DNA of 64,000 nt from Streptococcus sp. VT 162. Lineage in GTDB: Bacteria; Bacillota; Bacilli; Lactobacillales; Streptococcaceae. A program made the translations under genes and the position numbers. The notes under the pieces were generated by a model. That model had not been told where the DNA came from. It was given only the letters and a program-made list of their open reading frames with translations, and searched no databases. The DNA is taken from assembly GCA_000688775.2 (NCBI GenBank), contig CP007628.2, forward strand, positions 186,001 to 250,000. Direction: 5' to 3'. Below, in pieces: positions 42,391-52,073 of the stretch (position 1 is its first letter; each line of letters opens with the position of its first letter).

Positions 42391-42417
42391 TATAATAAAA
42401 CTATAAAACGGTTTCAA
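42391..42417 (+). promoter_or_regulatory. pflA promoter with a cre-like site at +1
   Basis: TGATATAAT ends at 42396. ATAAAACGGTTTCAA (42403-42417) is, read in reverse, one mismatch from the cre consensus WTGNAANCGNWNNCW. It covers the predicted start of transcription, where CcpA would block initiation. Confidence 0.6.
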
Positions 42418-42430
42418 GGAAGGTGACGAT

Positions 42431-43225
42431 ATGTCTGAAGAAACAATTGACTATGGACAAGTGACAGGAATGGTGCATTCGACAGAGAGTTTTGGGGCGG
42501 TAGATGGCCCTGGGATTCGGTTTATTGTCTTTTTGCAGGGCTGTCACATGCGTTGCCAGTACTGTCATAACCCCGATACATGGGCTATGGAGACCAATAA
42601 ATCACGCGAACGGACAGTAGACGATGTCTTGACAGAAGCTCTTCGCTACCGTGGTTTCTGGGGAGACAAGGGAGGAATCACTGTTAGTGGAGGAGAAGCT
42701 CTCTTACAGATTGATTTCCTAATTGCCCTCTTTACCAAGGCCAAGGAAAAAGGAATCCACTGTACCTTGGACACCTGTGCCCTTCCATTCCGTAACAAAC
42801 CACGTTATCTCGAAAAGTTTAATAAACTCATGGCGGTGACAGACTTGGTTCTCCTGGATATCAAGGAAATCAACGAAGAACAGCATAAGATTGTCACAAG
42901 CCAAACCAATAAAAACATCTTGGCCTGTGCCCAGTACCTATCAGATATCGGGAAGCCTGTTTGGATTCGCCACGTGCTGGTTCCAGGATTGACAGATAGA
43001 GATGAGGATTTGATCGAACTTGGTAAGTTTGTCAAGACCCTCAAAAATGTTGACAAGTTTGAAATCTTGCCTTATCACACGATGGGTGAGTTCAAGTGGC
43101 GTGAACTTGGGATTCCTTATTCGCTTGAAGGGGTAAAACCACCAACAGCAGACCGTGTCAAGAATGCCAAGGAATTAATGGATACAGAAAGCTACCAAGA
43201 CTATATGAAACGTGTTCATGGATAA
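42431..43225 (+). CDS. pflA: Pyruvate formate-lyase activating enzyme
   Basis: PflA is a radical-SAM enzyme that installs the glycyl radical on pyruvate formate-lyase, so it turns on mixed-acid fermentation without oxygen. The 264-residue protein has the [4Fe-4S] motif CxxxCxxC (Cys38, Cys42 and Cys45 in GCHMRCQYCHNPDTW) and the SAM-binding GGEALLQ. The C-terminal ILPYHTMGEFKW is typical of PflA. It has an AAGGAAGGTGA site and is monocistronic. Pyruvate formate-lyase itself is not in this window. Confidence 0.96.
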   Translation: MSEETIDYGQVTGMVHSTESFGAVDGPGIRFIVFLQGCHMRCQYCHNPDTWAMETNKSRERTVDDVLTEALRYRGFWGDKGGITVSGGEALLQIDFLIALFTKAKEKGIHCTLDTCALPFRNKPRYLEKFNKLMAVTDLVLLDIKEINEEQHKIVTSQTNKNILACAQYLSDIGKPVWIRHVLVPGLTDRDEDLIELGKFVKTLKNVDKFEILPYHTMGEFKWRELGIPYSLEGVKPPTADRVKNAKELMDTESYQDYMKRVHG

Positions 43226-43256
43226 AAAAGAAGCCTGATGGAGACATCGGGCTTTT
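43225..43256 (+). terminator. Terminator after pflA
   Basis: AAGCCTGATG and CATCGGGCTT pair with one wobble around a four-base loop, followed by TTT. Confidence 0.8.
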
Positions 43257-43263
43257 GTGATGC

Positions 43264-43296
43264 AAAAAGGCTTAGCTGAGAGGCTAAGTCTTTTTC
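43264..43296 (-). terminator. Terminator after yidC
   Basis: GGCTTAGC and GCTAAGTC pair; on the minus strand a T5 run follows. Confidence 0.78.
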
Positions 43297-44235
43297 TTAT
43301 TTTCTAGAATGTTGTTTACCAGCATTGCGTTTTTTATGTTTCTTATTAGTCATAATCGCAGTTGCTTGGTTTGGAGTGACATCTTTGCGTCCGCCTCCAG
43401 TTGAAAATGAACTTGCTTTTGGTGGATTTTTGGCAAATTCTTCACGAACTTTTTTGCGAAGTTTTGGACGAACGACATAGTTAACGATGAACTGTTGGAG
43501 AATCATCATGAAACCACCGACAACCCAGTAAAGGGTCACACTGGCTGGTGCGAAGAAGGAGAAGACGACAATCATGAGTGGGCTCATGTAAATCATTTTC
43601 TTGAGCTGTTCTCTTTGCATCTCATCTTCTACTCCATGAAGTGAAAGGAGTGATTGGAGATAGTAGAGGATACCAGCGAAGGCGACAAGGAGCAGACTTG
43701 GGGAACCAAGATTGATACCCAAGAAGGTAGAGCTAGCTACACCATCAGTGTATTGGGCTGCAAAGTAGATAGCAGAGAAGAAAGGCATTTGAATGAGGAT
43801 AGGGAAACATCCTACTCCACCGAACATGCTGATGCCATGTTCTTTCTGAGTATCCCAGAGAGCTTGTTGCGCTTCTAGTTTTTCTTCTTGAGTTGTTGCC
43901 TCTTTGAGGCGTTTTTGATGTGGTTCGAGGACGTGTTTGAGGGCATTCATCTTTTCAGAGTGAAGCGTTGCCTTCCATGATTGGTAGATACCAAGTGGCA
44001 AGATAATCAAACGCACGATGATGGTTACGATGATGATAGCCACACCAAAGCCTAGACCTTTATCAGTAGCAAAGTACTTGATGGCCTCTGCCATAGGTGC
44101 TCCGATGGTATTCCAAATCAATCCTGTGGGTTGTCCTGTTGCTTTGTCTACTTGGACACAGCCTGACAAGACGAGTAGCATAGCCACTCCCATAGCAGAG
44201 AGGGCAAAACGTTTAATAGATTTCAATGTTTTCAT
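43297..44235 (-). CDS. yidC: Membrane protein insertase YidC (lipoprotein form, YidC2-type)
   Basis: YidC inserts and folds membrane proteins, alone or with Sec. The 312-residue protein starts with a lipoprotein signal: LVLSGC places the lipidated Cys at residue 26. It then has five membrane helices of the YidC/Oxa1 core. The conserved groove arginine lies in IIVRLIILPLG near residue 71. The last ~40 residues are very basic (KKHKKRNAGKQHSRK), a ribosome-binding tail. That long basic tail and the acyP neighbour point to YidC2; the other paralogue sits beside rnpA in related genomes. The gene is convergent with pflA and downstream of acyP on the same strand. Confidence 0.93.
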   Translation of the reverse strand: MKTLKSIKRFALSAMGVAMLLVLSGCVQVDKATGQPTGLIWNTIGAPMAEAIKYFATDKGLGFGVAIIIVTIIVRLIILPLGIYQSWKATLHSEKMNALKHVLEPHQKRLKEATTQEEKLEAQQALWDTQKEHGISMFGGVGCFPILIQMPFFSAIYFAAQYTDGVASSTFLGINLGSPSLLLVAFAGILYYLQSLLSLHGVEDEMQREQLKKMIYMSPLMIVVFSFFAPASVTLYWVVGGFMMILQQFIVNYVVRPKLRKKVREEFAKNPPKASSFSTGGGRKDVTPNQATAIMTNKKHKKRNAGKQHSRK

Positions 44236-44303
44236 TCCTTCTTTAAAAATTATACCTTTCTATTCTACTGTTTTTTTGTAAAATATACAATAGTTCTAGA
44301 GAC

Positions 44304-44582
44304 CTAATTTGCGACTTTGAAGTCCGAATAGGATGAAAAGTTGCTCATTTGTACATCTAGATAGGTAACTTTTGAAAAAGGTGTCGGACCTTTTCGGATT
44401 TCTTGGATAAATTTTGCCATAGTTGCAGAGGAGTCTGCCTGAGCAAGAATTTCCACTGTGCCATCATCGTTATTCCAGACACGACCAGTGATACCACCGA
44501 TTTCAAGAGCTAAAGTATAAACACCCCAGCGAAAACCAACACCCTGCACCCTGCCTTGGGCAATCATTCTAACCTTTTGCAT
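44304..44582 (-). CDS. acyP: Acylphosphatase
   Basis: This small enzyme of 92 residues hydrolyses acyl phosphates such as acetyl phosphate. The phosphate-binding loop GRVQGVGFRWGV holds the catalytic Arg18, and Asn37 follows in GRVWNNDDGTVEI; both are the known active-site residues. The fold is a compact ferredoxin-like one. It is 68 bases upstream of yidC on the same strand and divergent from the trmH-type gene, whose -10 box lies in the 33-base gap. Confidence 0.95.
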   Translation of the reverse strand: MQKVRMIAQGRVQGVGFRWGVYTLALEIGGITGRVWNNDDGTVEILAQADSSATMAKFIQEIRKGPTPFSKVTYLDVQMSNFSSYSDFKVAN

Positions 44583-44600
44583 ACCAAACCCCTTTGATTG

Positions 44601-44616
44601 TGATATAATATTTCTA
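44601..44616 (+). promoter_or_regulatory. Extended -10 predicting a leaderless transcript
   Basis: TGATATAAT (44601-44609) lies six bases before the ATG at 44616. The string TGATATAATATTTCTATG differs from the rsuA promoter-start region at a single position. No ribosome-binding site is present. Confidence 0.7.
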
Positions 44617-45356
44617 TGACTATTATAACCTCAAAAGCCAATTCTGTGGTAAAAAATGCCAAGAAATTACATCAAAAAAAATATCGAAAGTCTGCTTATT
44701 TGATTGAGGGCTGGCACTTGTTTGAAGAAGCTGTTCAAGCAGGAGTGACGATTGAAAAGGTCTTTGCCCTAGAAAGTTACCGAGATCAGCTAGCGGCTTT
44801 TCCTCAAACTATCTGGGTTTCAGAGGAGATTTTGCGGGACTTGGCAGATACGCAAACTCCTCAAGGGATTGTTGCAGTGATTCAAAAAGAAGAAGAGGGG
44901 CTGCCTGATTTTCGTCAGGGCAAGTATCTATTTTTAGAGGATGTTCAAGATCCTGGTAATGTGGGCACCATGATTCGGACGGCGGATGCGGCAGGTTTTA
45001 CAGGGGTTATTATTTCAGATAAGTCAGCGGATATCTACAGTTTCAAGACCCTGCGTTCCATGCAAGGAAGTCATTTTCATTTGCCTATCTATCGTATGCC
45101 TCTTACCAGCTTTGTAGAAGAGGCAAAGAAGAGCGATTTGCCCATTCTGGCAACGACCTTATCGAGAGAGTCAAAGGATTATCGTGAGCTTTCTTCACTA
45201 GAGAACTTTGCTTTAGTCATGGGAAATGAAGGACAGGGGATTAGTTCTGTTATGGCTGAGAGTGCTGATCAGCTGGTTCATATAGGCATGAAAGGCCGAG
45301 CAGAAAGTCTCAACGTGGCAGTTGCAGCAGGAATTTTGATGTTTTATTTCAGCTAA
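44616..45356 (+). CDS. TrmH/SpoU family RNA 2'-O-methyltransferase
   Basis: SAM-dependent enzyme of 246 residues that methylates a ribose in rRNA or tRNA. It has an N-terminal substrate-binding domain (NAKKLHQKKYRKS...LIEGWHLFEEA) and the trefoil-knot SPOUT domain. Motif 1 is DPGNVGTMIRTADAAGF, motif 2 VMGNEGQGIS, and motif 3 SLNVAVAAGILMF. It resembles the 23S rRNA methyltransferase group (RlmB/TsnR-like), but the target base cannot be named. Its ATG is directly preceded by a -10 element. The Bax-inhibitor gene follows after 54 bases. Confidence 0.92.
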   Translation: MTIITSKANSVVKNAKKLHQKKYRKSAYLIEGWHLFEEAVQAGVTIEKVFALESYRDQLAAFPQTIWVSEEILRDLADTQTPQGIVAVIQKEEEGLPDFRQGKYLFLEDVQDPGNVGTMIRTADAAGFTGVIISDKSADIYSFKTLRSMQGSHFHLPIYRMPLTSFVEEAKKSDLPILATTLSRESKDYRELSSLENFALVMGNEGQGISSVMAESADQLVHIGMKGRAESLNVAVAAGILMFYFS

Positions 45357-45410
45357 TTTATAAAATCTTTGTTATAATCAAGACATATTTATAGAAAAAG
45401 GAGAATCAGA

Positions 45411-46094
45411 ATGAATCAAACGATTATTCAAGAACGTTCAGGTCTCAATCAATTTTACGCTAAGGTTTATGCCTTTGTGGGACTTGGGATTGGTCTATCA
45501 GCTCTCGTGTCAGCTTTGATGTTGACAGTCTTTCAGTCCCAATTGGTCTACTTTTTAATGCATGGCCGTCTCTGGTTGATGATTGCAACTTTTGCAGAAC
45601 TTGCTCTAGTCTTTGTTGCAAGTAGCATGGCTGCAAAAAATAGCCCAGCAGCTCTCCCAGTATTTTTAGTTTATTCTGTTTTAAATGGATTTACGCTTAG
45701 TTTTGTCGTAGCCTTCTATACACCTGGGACCGTCTTATCAGCCTTTGTATCCAGTGCCCTTCTCTTCTTTGTCATGGCGGCAATCGGAATTTTCACTAAG
45801 AAAGATTTGAGTGGAATGGGCCGAGCTTTGATGGCGGCGCTTGTTGGTCTCATTATTGCCATGGTTGTAAATCTATTTTTAGCCAATAGTTTCTTTGACT
45901 ACATGATTAGTATTGCCATGGTCTTGGTTTTCTCAGGTTTGATTGCTTGGGACAACCAAAAGATTCGCTATGTTTATGAGCAGTCACGAGGACAAGTCGC
46001 GACAGGCTGGGTCATCTCGATGGCGCTCAGCATCTATCTAGACTTTATCAACCTCTTCCTTAGCATTTTACGAATCTTTGGTCGAAACGATTAA
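45411..46094 (+). CDS. Bax inhibitor-1/YccA family membrane protein
   Basis: A 227-residue protein with about seven membrane helices and the family's C-terminal SMALSIYLDFINLFLSILRIFG. The conserved acidic residue of the last helices is the Asp in LDFINLF, which in family members acts as a pH-sensitive Ca2+ leak switch. The DNQKIRYVYEQ loop is also typical. The start has AAAGGAG eight bases upstream. A terminator follows at 46105. The role in streptococci is unknown. Confidence 0.92.
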   Translation: MNQTIIQERSGLNQFYAKVYAFVGLGIGLSALVSALMLTVFQSQLVYFLMHGRLWLMIATFAELALVFVASSMAAKNSPAALPVFLVYSVLNGFTLSFVVAFYTPGTVLSAFVSSALLFFVMAAIGIFTKKDLSGMGRALMAALVGLIIAMVVNLFLANSFFDYMISIAMVLVFSGLIAWDNQKIRYVYEQSRGQVATGWVISMALSIYLDFINLFLSILRIFGRND

Positions 46095-46104
46095 TGAATG
46101 ACAG

Positions 46105-46135
46105 AGTCAGTGTTCAAAAGAGCACTGACTTTTTC
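46105..46135 (+). terminator. Terminator after the Bax-inhibitor family gene
   Basis: AGTCAGTG(T)TC and GAGCACTGACT form a stem, followed by T5. Confidence 0.88.
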
Positions 46136-46203
46136 TTATTTACTCTTTTCTTTTCTTGGAAATAGGTGTATAATGCTTTTAACTAATTTTTGAGGAGCTG
46201 TTT

Positions 46204-47196
46204 ATGAAGAAAAGTTTTATTCATCAACAAGAAGAAATTTCCTTTGTCAAAAACACTTTTACCCAGTATTTGAAAGATAAGTTAGAAGTTGTTGAAGTTC
46301 AAGGTCCTATCTTGAGCAAGGTCGGGGATGGGATGCAGGACAACCTGTCAGGTGTCGAAAATCCAGTATCTGTCAAGGTTTTGCAGATTCCAGATGAAAC
46401 CTATGAAGTCGTTCACTCACTTGCCAAATGGAAACGCCACACCTTGGCTCGTTTTGGTTTCGGTGAAGGTGAGGGTCTGTTTGTTCACATGAAGGCCCTT
46501 CGTCCAGACGAAGATTCGCTCGACGCGACCCACTCAGTTTATGTGGACCAGTGGGACTGGGAGAAGGTTATCCCAAATGGTCAACGCAATATCGCCTATC
46601 TCAAAGAAACCGTTGAGAAGATTTACAAGGCTATTCGTCTAACAGAGCTAGCCGTAGAAGCCCGCTATGATATCGAATCCATCTTGCCAAAACAAATCAC
46701 CTTTATCCATACAGAAGAGTTGGTGGAACGCTATCCAGACTTAACACCGAAAGAGCGTGAAAATGCGATCTGTAAAGAGTTTGGTGCAGTCTTCTTGATT
46801 GGTATTGGTGGCGAGTTGCCTGACGGAAAACCTCATGACGGCCGCGCACCTGACTATGATGACTGGACAACAGAGTCTGAAAATGGCTACAAGGGGTTGA
46901 ATGGCGATATTCTCGTTTGGAACGAATCTCTTGGTTGTGCCTTTGAACTTTCATCAATGGGGATTCGGGTAGATGAGGATACCCTTCGTCGCCAAGTGGC
47001 TCTTACAGGAGACGAAGATCGTCTTGAGCTGGAATGGCATAAAGCCTTGCTTAACGGCCTTTTCCCACTGACAATCGGTGGGGGTATCGGACAGTCTCGG
47101 ATGGCCATGTTCCTTCTTCGTAAGAAACACATCGGAGAGGTTCAGACCAGTGTCTGGCCTCAAGAAGTCCGCGATACGTACGAAAATATTTTGTAG
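46204..47196 (+). CDS. asnA: Aspartate-ammonia ligase (asparagine synthetase A)
   Basis: AsnA makes asparagine from aspartate, ammonia and ATP, using a fold related to class II aminoacyl-tRNA synthetases. The 330-residue length is standard. Recognisable segments are [19 protein letters not shown] (near 36-54), LHTH-like [38 protein letters not shown] (near 198-221, read in parts) and [14 protein letters not shown]. The tRNA-synthetase-like motif 3 is GIGQSRMAM. No T-box is seen in the short leader; the promoter is near 46170 (GTGTATAAT). A terminator follows. Confidence 0.97.
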   Translation: MKKSFIHQQEEISFVKNTFTQYLKDKLEVVEVQGPILSKVGDGMQDNLSGVENPVSVKVLQIPDETYEVVHSLAKWKRHTLARFGFGEGEGLFVHMKALRPDEDSLDATHSVYVDQWDWEKVIPNGQRNIAYLKETVEKIYKAIRLTELAVEARYDIESILPKQITFIHTEELVERYPDLTPKERENAICKEFGAVFLIGIGGELPDGKPHDGRAPDYDDWTTESENGYKGLNGDILVWNESLGCAFELSSMGIRVDEDTLRRQVALTGDEDRLELEWHKALLNGLFPLTIGGGIGQSRMAMFLLRKKHIGEVQTSVWPQEVRDTYENIL

Positions 47197-47198
47197 AG

Positions 47199-47226
47199 AA
47201 TCGAACCGCAAGGTTCGGTTTTCTTT
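47199..47226 (+). terminator. Terminator after asnA
   Basis: CGAACC-GCAA-GGTTCG with flanking A/T pairs and T-rich tail. Confidence 0.85.
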
Positions 47227-47244
47227 CTCTTTTTGCCTATAATT

Positions 47245-47261
47245 TGGTATAATAAACGGTA
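47245..47261 (+). promoter_or_regulatory. Extended -10 predicting a leaderless rsmD transcript
   Basis: TGGTATAAT ends at 47253 and seven bases separate it from the ATG at 47261. There is no Shine-Dalgarno sequence. Confidence 0.7.
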
Positions 47262-47800
47262 TGAAAATCGTATCAGGAATCTACGGAGGGCGTCCCCTCA
47301 AGACGCTAGAAGGCAAGACGACGAGGCCGACATCAGATAAGGTGCGTGGAGCTATCTTTAACATGATAGGTCCCTATTTTGAGGGCGGTCGTGTCTTGGA
47401 TCTCTATGCTGGCAGTGGTGGTTTATCCATTGAGGCAGTCTCGCGTGGGATGTCCCATGCTGTCTTAGTGGAACGGGATCGAAAGGCACAAGCTATCGTC
47501 GCTGCAAATATCCAAATGACCAAGGAAGTTTCCAAATTTCAGCTCTTAAAGATGGAGGCTGAACGGGCCTTGGAGCAAGTGAATGGTCCCTTTGACCTGG
47601 TTTTTTTAGACCCTCCCTATGCCAAGGAACAAATCGTTGCAGATATCGAAAAAATGGCAGAAAGAAACCTTTTCTCCGAAGAGGTCATGGTTGTCTGTGA
47701 AACCGATAAGTCTGTAGAACTTCCAGAAGAAATCGCCTGCTTAGGCATCTGGAAGGAAAAAATATATGGGATTAGTAAGGTGACAGTCTATGTCAGATAA
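47261..47800 (+). CDS. rsmD: 16S rRNA (guanine966-N2)-methyltransferase
   Basis: RsmD methylates G966 of 16S rRNA in assembled small subunits. The 179-residue protein has the family start [15 protein letters not shown], the [16 protein letters not shown] segment, SAM motif I in [15 protein letters not shown], and catalytic motif IV in [11 protein letters not shown]. Its start lies seven bases after a -10 box and has no ribosome-binding site. It overlaps coaD by 11 bases; the rsmD-coaD-sepM series is conserved in relatives as I remember it. Confidence 0.95.
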   Translation: MKIVSGIYGGRPLKTLEGKTTRPTSDKVRGAIFNMIGPYFEGGRVLDLYAGSGGLSIEAVSRGMSHAVLVERDRKAQAIVAANIQMTKEVSKFQLLKMEAERALEQVNGPFDLVFLDPPYAKEQIVADIEKMAERNLFSEEVMVVCETDKSVELPEEIACLGIWKEKIYGISKVTVYVR

Positions 47801-48278
47801 AATTGGATTATTTACAGGTTCATTTGATCCGATGACAAATGGACATCTGGATATCATTGAACGTGCCAGCAAACTTTTTGATAAGCTCTATGTCGGGGTG
47901 TTCTACAATCCCCACAAACAAGGTTTTCTCCCTGTTGAAAACCGCAAACGGGCAGTCGAAAAAGCGGTGGCGCATTTAGATAATGTAGAGGTGCTGGCTT
48001 CTCATGACCAACTAGTTATCGATGTTGCAAGAAGACTGGGTGCTAAGACCCTTGTCCGTGGCTTGCGGAATGCCACCGACTTGCAATACGAGTCTAGTTT
48101 TGATTACTACAATCATCAACTGGCTCCAGAAATCGAAACCATTTACCTATATAGCCGCCCAGAGCATCTTTATATTAGCTCTTCGGCCGTGAGAGAACTT
48201 CTGAAGTTTGGTCAGGAGATTCAGCAATATGTCCCAAACAGTGTTGTGGAGGAATTAGAACATGAAGAAAAAAACTAG
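47790..48278 (+). CDS. coaD: Phosphopantetheine adenylyltransferase
   Basis: CoaD performs the fourth step of coenzyme A synthesis, joining AMP to 4'-phosphopantetheine. The 162-residue nucleotidyltransferase has the TxGH-type motif [14 protein letters not shown] (residues 10-23), the second motif [10 protein letters not shown], and [14 protein letters not shown] for substrate binding. It starts inside rsmD and ends inside sepM (17-base overlap), a sign of tight translational coupling. Confidence 0.97.
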   Translation: MSDKIGLFTGSFDPMTNGHLDIIERASKLFDKLYVGVFYNPHKQGFLPVENRKRAVEKAVAHLDNVEVLASHDQLVIDVARRLGAKTLVRGLRNATDLQYESSFDYYNHQLAPEIETIYLYSRPEHLYISSSAVRELLKFGQEIQQYVPNSVVEELEHEEKN

Positions 48279-49299
48279 ATGGCCCTTATATGTCATCCTA
48301 GCACTAGTATTGACTTTTTTAGCCTTTGTAGTACCTTTACCTTACTACATAGAAGTTCCGGGTGGAGCGGAGGATATCCGTCGCGTTTTGAAAGTCAATG
48401 AAACAGAAGACACAGAAGCAGGAGCTTACCAGTTTGTGACAGTTGGGATTCGACACGCAACCCTATCGCATCTTGTCTATGCTTGGTTAACACCTTTCAC
48501 AGATATTAGAAGCGCCAAGGAGACTACGGGTGGCTCTACTGATGCAGAGTTTATGCGGATCAATCAGTTCTACATGCAAACTTCTCAAAACATGGCCAAG
48601 TATCAAGGATTGAAGACCGCTGGTAAGGATATTGAACTCAAGTATCTGGGAGTTTATGTCTTGACCGTGACGGACAATTCAACTTTTAAGGGCATTCTGA
48701 ACATTGCAGACACCGTGACGGCTGTTAATGACAAAACATTTGACAGTTCAAAAGACTTGGTCGACTATGTCAATTCTCAACAATTAGGGGATACGGTCAA
48801 GGTAACCTATGAAGAAGACGGAAAAGTCAAGTCTGCTGAAGGTAAAATTATCACTCTCGAAAACGGGAAAAACGGGATTGGGATTGGTCTGATTGACCGT
48901 ACGGAAGTGACCAGTGATGTTCCGATTCGTTTTTCAACAGCTGGTATCGGCGGGCCAAGCGCCGGTCTCATGTTTAGCCTAGCTATTTACACCCAGATAG
49001 CAGATCCAGGTCTTCGTAATGGCCGCATCGTTGCGGGAACGGGAACTATTGATCGCGATGGAAATGTTGGCGACATCGGTGGAATTGACAAAAAAGTAGT
49101 TGCAGCCTCTCGTCAGGGAGCCAACATCTTTTTTGCTCCTGACAATCCAGTCACCGAGGAAGCAAAAAAAGCAGATCCCAATGCGAAAAGCAACTATGAA
49201 ACAGCCCTAGAAGCTGCCAAAACGATCAAGACAGAGATGAAAATCGTTCCGGTTAAGACCTTGCAGGATGCGATTGATTACCTTAAAAACAATCCCTAA
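48262..49299 (+). CDS. sepM: PDZ-containing Lon-like (S16) surface protease SepM
   Basis: SepM/YlbL proteases are membrane-anchored with the catalytic part outside. In S. mutans SepM trims the competence-stimulating peptide. The 345-residue protein has one N-terminal helix (8-25) and a PDZ domain (about 125-205; [19 protein letters not shown]). The S16 protease domain has the catalytic dyad Ser233 in GGPSAGLMF and Lys278 in [10 protein letters not shown]. The 45-residue spacing of the dyad is typical. The start overlaps coaD. The substrate in this organism is unknown; no comC lies in the window. Confidence 0.92.
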   Translation: MKKKTRWPLYVILALVLTFLAFVVPLPYYIEVPGGAEDIRRVLKVNETEDTEAGAYQFVTVGIRHATLSHLVYAWLTPFTDIRSAKETTGGSTDAEFMRINQFYMQTSQNMAKYQGLKTAGKDIELKYLGVYVLTVTDNSTFKGILNIADTVTAVNDKTFDSSKDLVDYVNSQQLGDTVKVTYEEDGKVKSAEGKIITLENGKNGIGIGLIDRTEVTSDVPIRFSTAGIGGPSAGLMFSLAIYTQIADPGLRNGRIVAGTGTIDRDGNVGDIGGIDKKVVAASRQGANIFFAPDNPVTEEAKKADPNAKSNYETALEAAKTIKTEMKIVPVKTLQDAIDYLKNNP

Positions 49300-49339
49300 T
49301 TCGTAGAAAAATCGAAAACTAGCGCGTAAGCGGATAAGA

Positions 49340-49355
49340 TGGTATAATAGTCAAA
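49340..49355 (+). promoter_or_regulatory. Extended -10 predicting a leaderless transcript for the DUF1146 gene
   Basis: TGGTATAAT ends at 49348; six bases (AGTCAA) separate it from the ATG at 49355. No ribosome-binding site. Confidence 0.65.
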
Positions 49356-49585
49356 TGGTTCAATTATTATTCACTCTAAGTAGTCATATACTCTTTATTT
49401 ATTTGAGTTTTTACCTTTTGAAGGATCTTGTGAGATGGGAAAAGGTTTTAAAAGTGACCGCTACTAACACAAAAAAAGTTCGTTTGTTGGTAGGCTTCTT
49501 TAGTATTGTGATGGGCTATATCTTGAGTTCATTCTTTATCAGTTTATACCAACTGTGGCAAGAAGCACTTAGAGGACTATTATAA
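49355..49585 (+). CDS. DUF1146-like small membrane protein
   Basis: A 76-residue protein with two membrane helices (about 5-24 and 43-65) linked by a basic loop, [11 protein letters not shown]. This layout and its position upstream of murA match the DUF1146/YwzB family of Firmicutes, whose function is unknown. Its start codon is directly behind a -10 box. The murA gene follows after 23 bases, so both are probably co-transcribed. Confidence 0.8.
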   Translation: MVQLLFTLSSHILFIYLSFYLLKDLVRWEKVLKVTATNTKKVRLLVGFFSIVMGYILSSFFISLYQLWQEALRGLL

Positions 49586-49608
49586 AATCAAAAGTAAAGG
49601 AAACAACT

Positions 49609-50892
49609 ATGGAAAAAATTGTGGTTCAAGGCGGAGATAATCGTCTGGTCGGGAGTGTGACCATCGAGGGAGCAAAGAATGCAGTCTTGCCCTTGTTGGC
49701 AGCGACTATTCTAGCAAGCAAGGGTAAGACAGTCTTGCAGAACGTCCCAATCTTGTCAGATGTTTTCACCATGAATCAAGTGGTTCGAGGTCTGAATGCC
49801 AAGGTGGACTTTGATGAGGAAGCTCATGTTGTCGAGGTTGATGCGACTGGTGATATAACGGAGGAAGCTCCATACAAGTATGTCAGCAAGATGCGTGCAT
49901 CGATCGTTGTCTTGGGCCCAATCCTTGCTCGTGTAGGACATGCCAAAGTTTCTATGCCAGGGGGATGTACCATCGGGAGTCGTCCCATCGACCTCCACCT
50001 CAAAGGTTTGGAAGCTATGGGGGCAAAGATTACCCAGACAGCTGGTTACATCGAAGCCAAGGCAGAACGCCTGCATGGCGCTCATATCTACATGGACTTC
50101 CCAAGTGTTGGCGCAACACAAAACCTCATGATGGCGGCAACTCTAGCTGATGGGGTGACGGTCATTGAAAATGCTGCGCGTGAGCCGGAAATTGTTGACC
50201 TCGCTATCCTTCTTAATGAAATGGGAGCCAAGGTCAAGGGAGCTGGTACCGAAACCATCACAGTGACTGGTGTTGAGGAACTCCATGGAACAACTCATAA
50301 TGTGGTACAGGACCGTATCGAAGCCGGAACCTTTATGGTAGCGGCAGCTATGACCGGTGGCGATGTTCTCGTTCGTGATGCCGTCTGGGAACACAATCGC
50401 CCCTTGATTTCAAAACTACTTGAAATGGGTGTTGAAGTGACAGAGGAATCAGAAGGCATCCGTGTTCGTTCTCAACTTGAAAATCTCAAGGCTGTTCATG
50501 TAAAAACCTTACCGCACCCAGGATTTCCAACAGATATGCAGGCACAATTTACAGCCCTGATGACAGTCGCAAAAGGGGAATCCACCATGGTGGAAACGGT
50601 GTTTGAGAATCGCTTCCAACACTTGGAGGAAATGCGCCGTATGGGCTTGCATTCAGAGATTATCCGTGACACAGCTCGTATTGTTGGGGGACAGGCTTTA
50701 CAGGGGGCAGAAGTTCTATCAACGGATCTTCGCGCTAGTGCTGCTTTGATTTTGACAGGTCTGGTGGCGCAAGGAGAAACAGTTGTCGGTAAGTTAGTCC
50801 ACCTTGATAGAGGTTACTACCGTTTCCATGAGAAATTGGCTCAGCTAGGAGCGAAGATTCAGCGAATCGAGGCAAATGATGAAGAAGAATAA
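49609..50892 (+). CDS. murA: UDP-N-acetylglucosamine 1-carboxyvinyltransferase
   Basis: MurA transfers enolpyruvate to UDP-GlcNAc, the first committed step of peptidoglycan synthesis and the target of fosfomycin. The 427-residue protein has the catalytic Cys120 in [16 protein letters not shown], a Cys that makes the enzyme fosfomycin-sensitive. GAKNAVLPL (21-29), the conserved Lys-Asn, and [15 protein letters not shown] with the general Asp are also present. Streptococci have two MurA paralogues; the epuA-endA neighbours identify this as the one usually called MurA (MurA1). Confidence 0.96.
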   Translation: MEKIVVQGGDNRLVGSVTIEGAKNAVLPLLAATILASKGKTVLQNVPILSDVFTMNQVVRGLNAKVDFDEEAHVVEVDATGDITEEAPYKYVSKMRASIVVLGPILARVGHAKVSMPGGCTIGSRPIDLHLKGLEAMGAKITQTAGYIEAKAERLHGAHIYMDFPSVGATQNLMMAATLADGVTVIENAAREPEIVDLAILLNEMGAKVKGAGTETITVTGVEELHGTTHNVVQDRIEAGTFMVAAAMTGGDVLVRDAVWEHNRPLISKLLEMGVEVTEESEGIRVRSQLENLKAVHVKTLPHPGFPTDMQAQFTALMTVAKGESTMVETVFENRFQHLEEMRRMGLHSEIIRDTARIVGGQALQGAEVLSTDLRASAALILTGLVAQGETVVGKLVHLDRGYYRFHEKLAQLGAKIQRIEANDEEE

Positions 50893-51073
50893 AAACTTAC
50901 GCTATGTACTCCGTCGTTTACTGTTGATTTTTATCGTACTATTGCTAGGCTTCCTGGCTTTAGGAATCGGCTTGATGGTTGGTTATGGCATCCTAGGAAA
51001 GGGACAGGATCCATGGGCAATCTTGTCTCCAGCAAAGTGGCAGGAATTGATTAGCAAATTTACAGGAAATTAG
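50876..51073 (+). CDS. epuA: EpuA-like small membrane protein
   Basis: A 65-residue protein with a basic N-terminus ([14 protein letters not shown]), one membrane helix (about 15-40) and a short extracellular tail with [18 protein letters not shown]. It belongs to the family annotated as 'DNA-directed RNA polymerase subunit beta' (EpuA), a name from an old misannotation. It starts 17 bases inside murA. The order murA-epuA-endA is that of pneumococcus. A small terminator hairpin overlaps its stop codon. Its function is unknown. Confidence 0.88.
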   Translation: MMKKNKNLRYVLRRLLLIFIVLLLGFLALGIGLMVGYGILGKGQDPWAILSPAKWQELISKFTGN

Positions 51074-51094
51074 ACTGGGAGACCAGTCTTTTTC
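51072..51094 (+). terminator. Intercistronic terminator between epuA and endA
   Basis: AGACTGG-GAGA-CCAGTCT is followed by TTTT. I see no promoter between it and endA, so it may attenuate rather than end transcription. Confidence 0.75.
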
Positions 51095-51097
51095 TAA

Positions 51098-51937
<840 letters not shown>

Positions 51938-51957
51938 AAACAATGGATACTATATAA

Positions 51958-51998
51958 AACAGCTCCTTTGTCTCCTAGAGGCAGGGGAGTTGTTCTTT
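51958..51998 (+). terminator. Terminator after endA
   Basis: AACAGCTCC (51958-51966) and GGAGTTGTT (51986-51994) pair with one wobble; the loop can form an inner stem. Confidence 0.75.
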
Positions 51999-52073
51999 AA
52001 ATGAAAAATAATGTGAATCCTGATCGATTTTATGATATAATGGAACACAAGATACTATTTTAGGAGAAGGACT

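Noticed and set aside
46136..46203. T-box leader for asnA
   Set aside because: Less than 70 bases separate the preceding terminator from the start codon; no T-box consensus is present.
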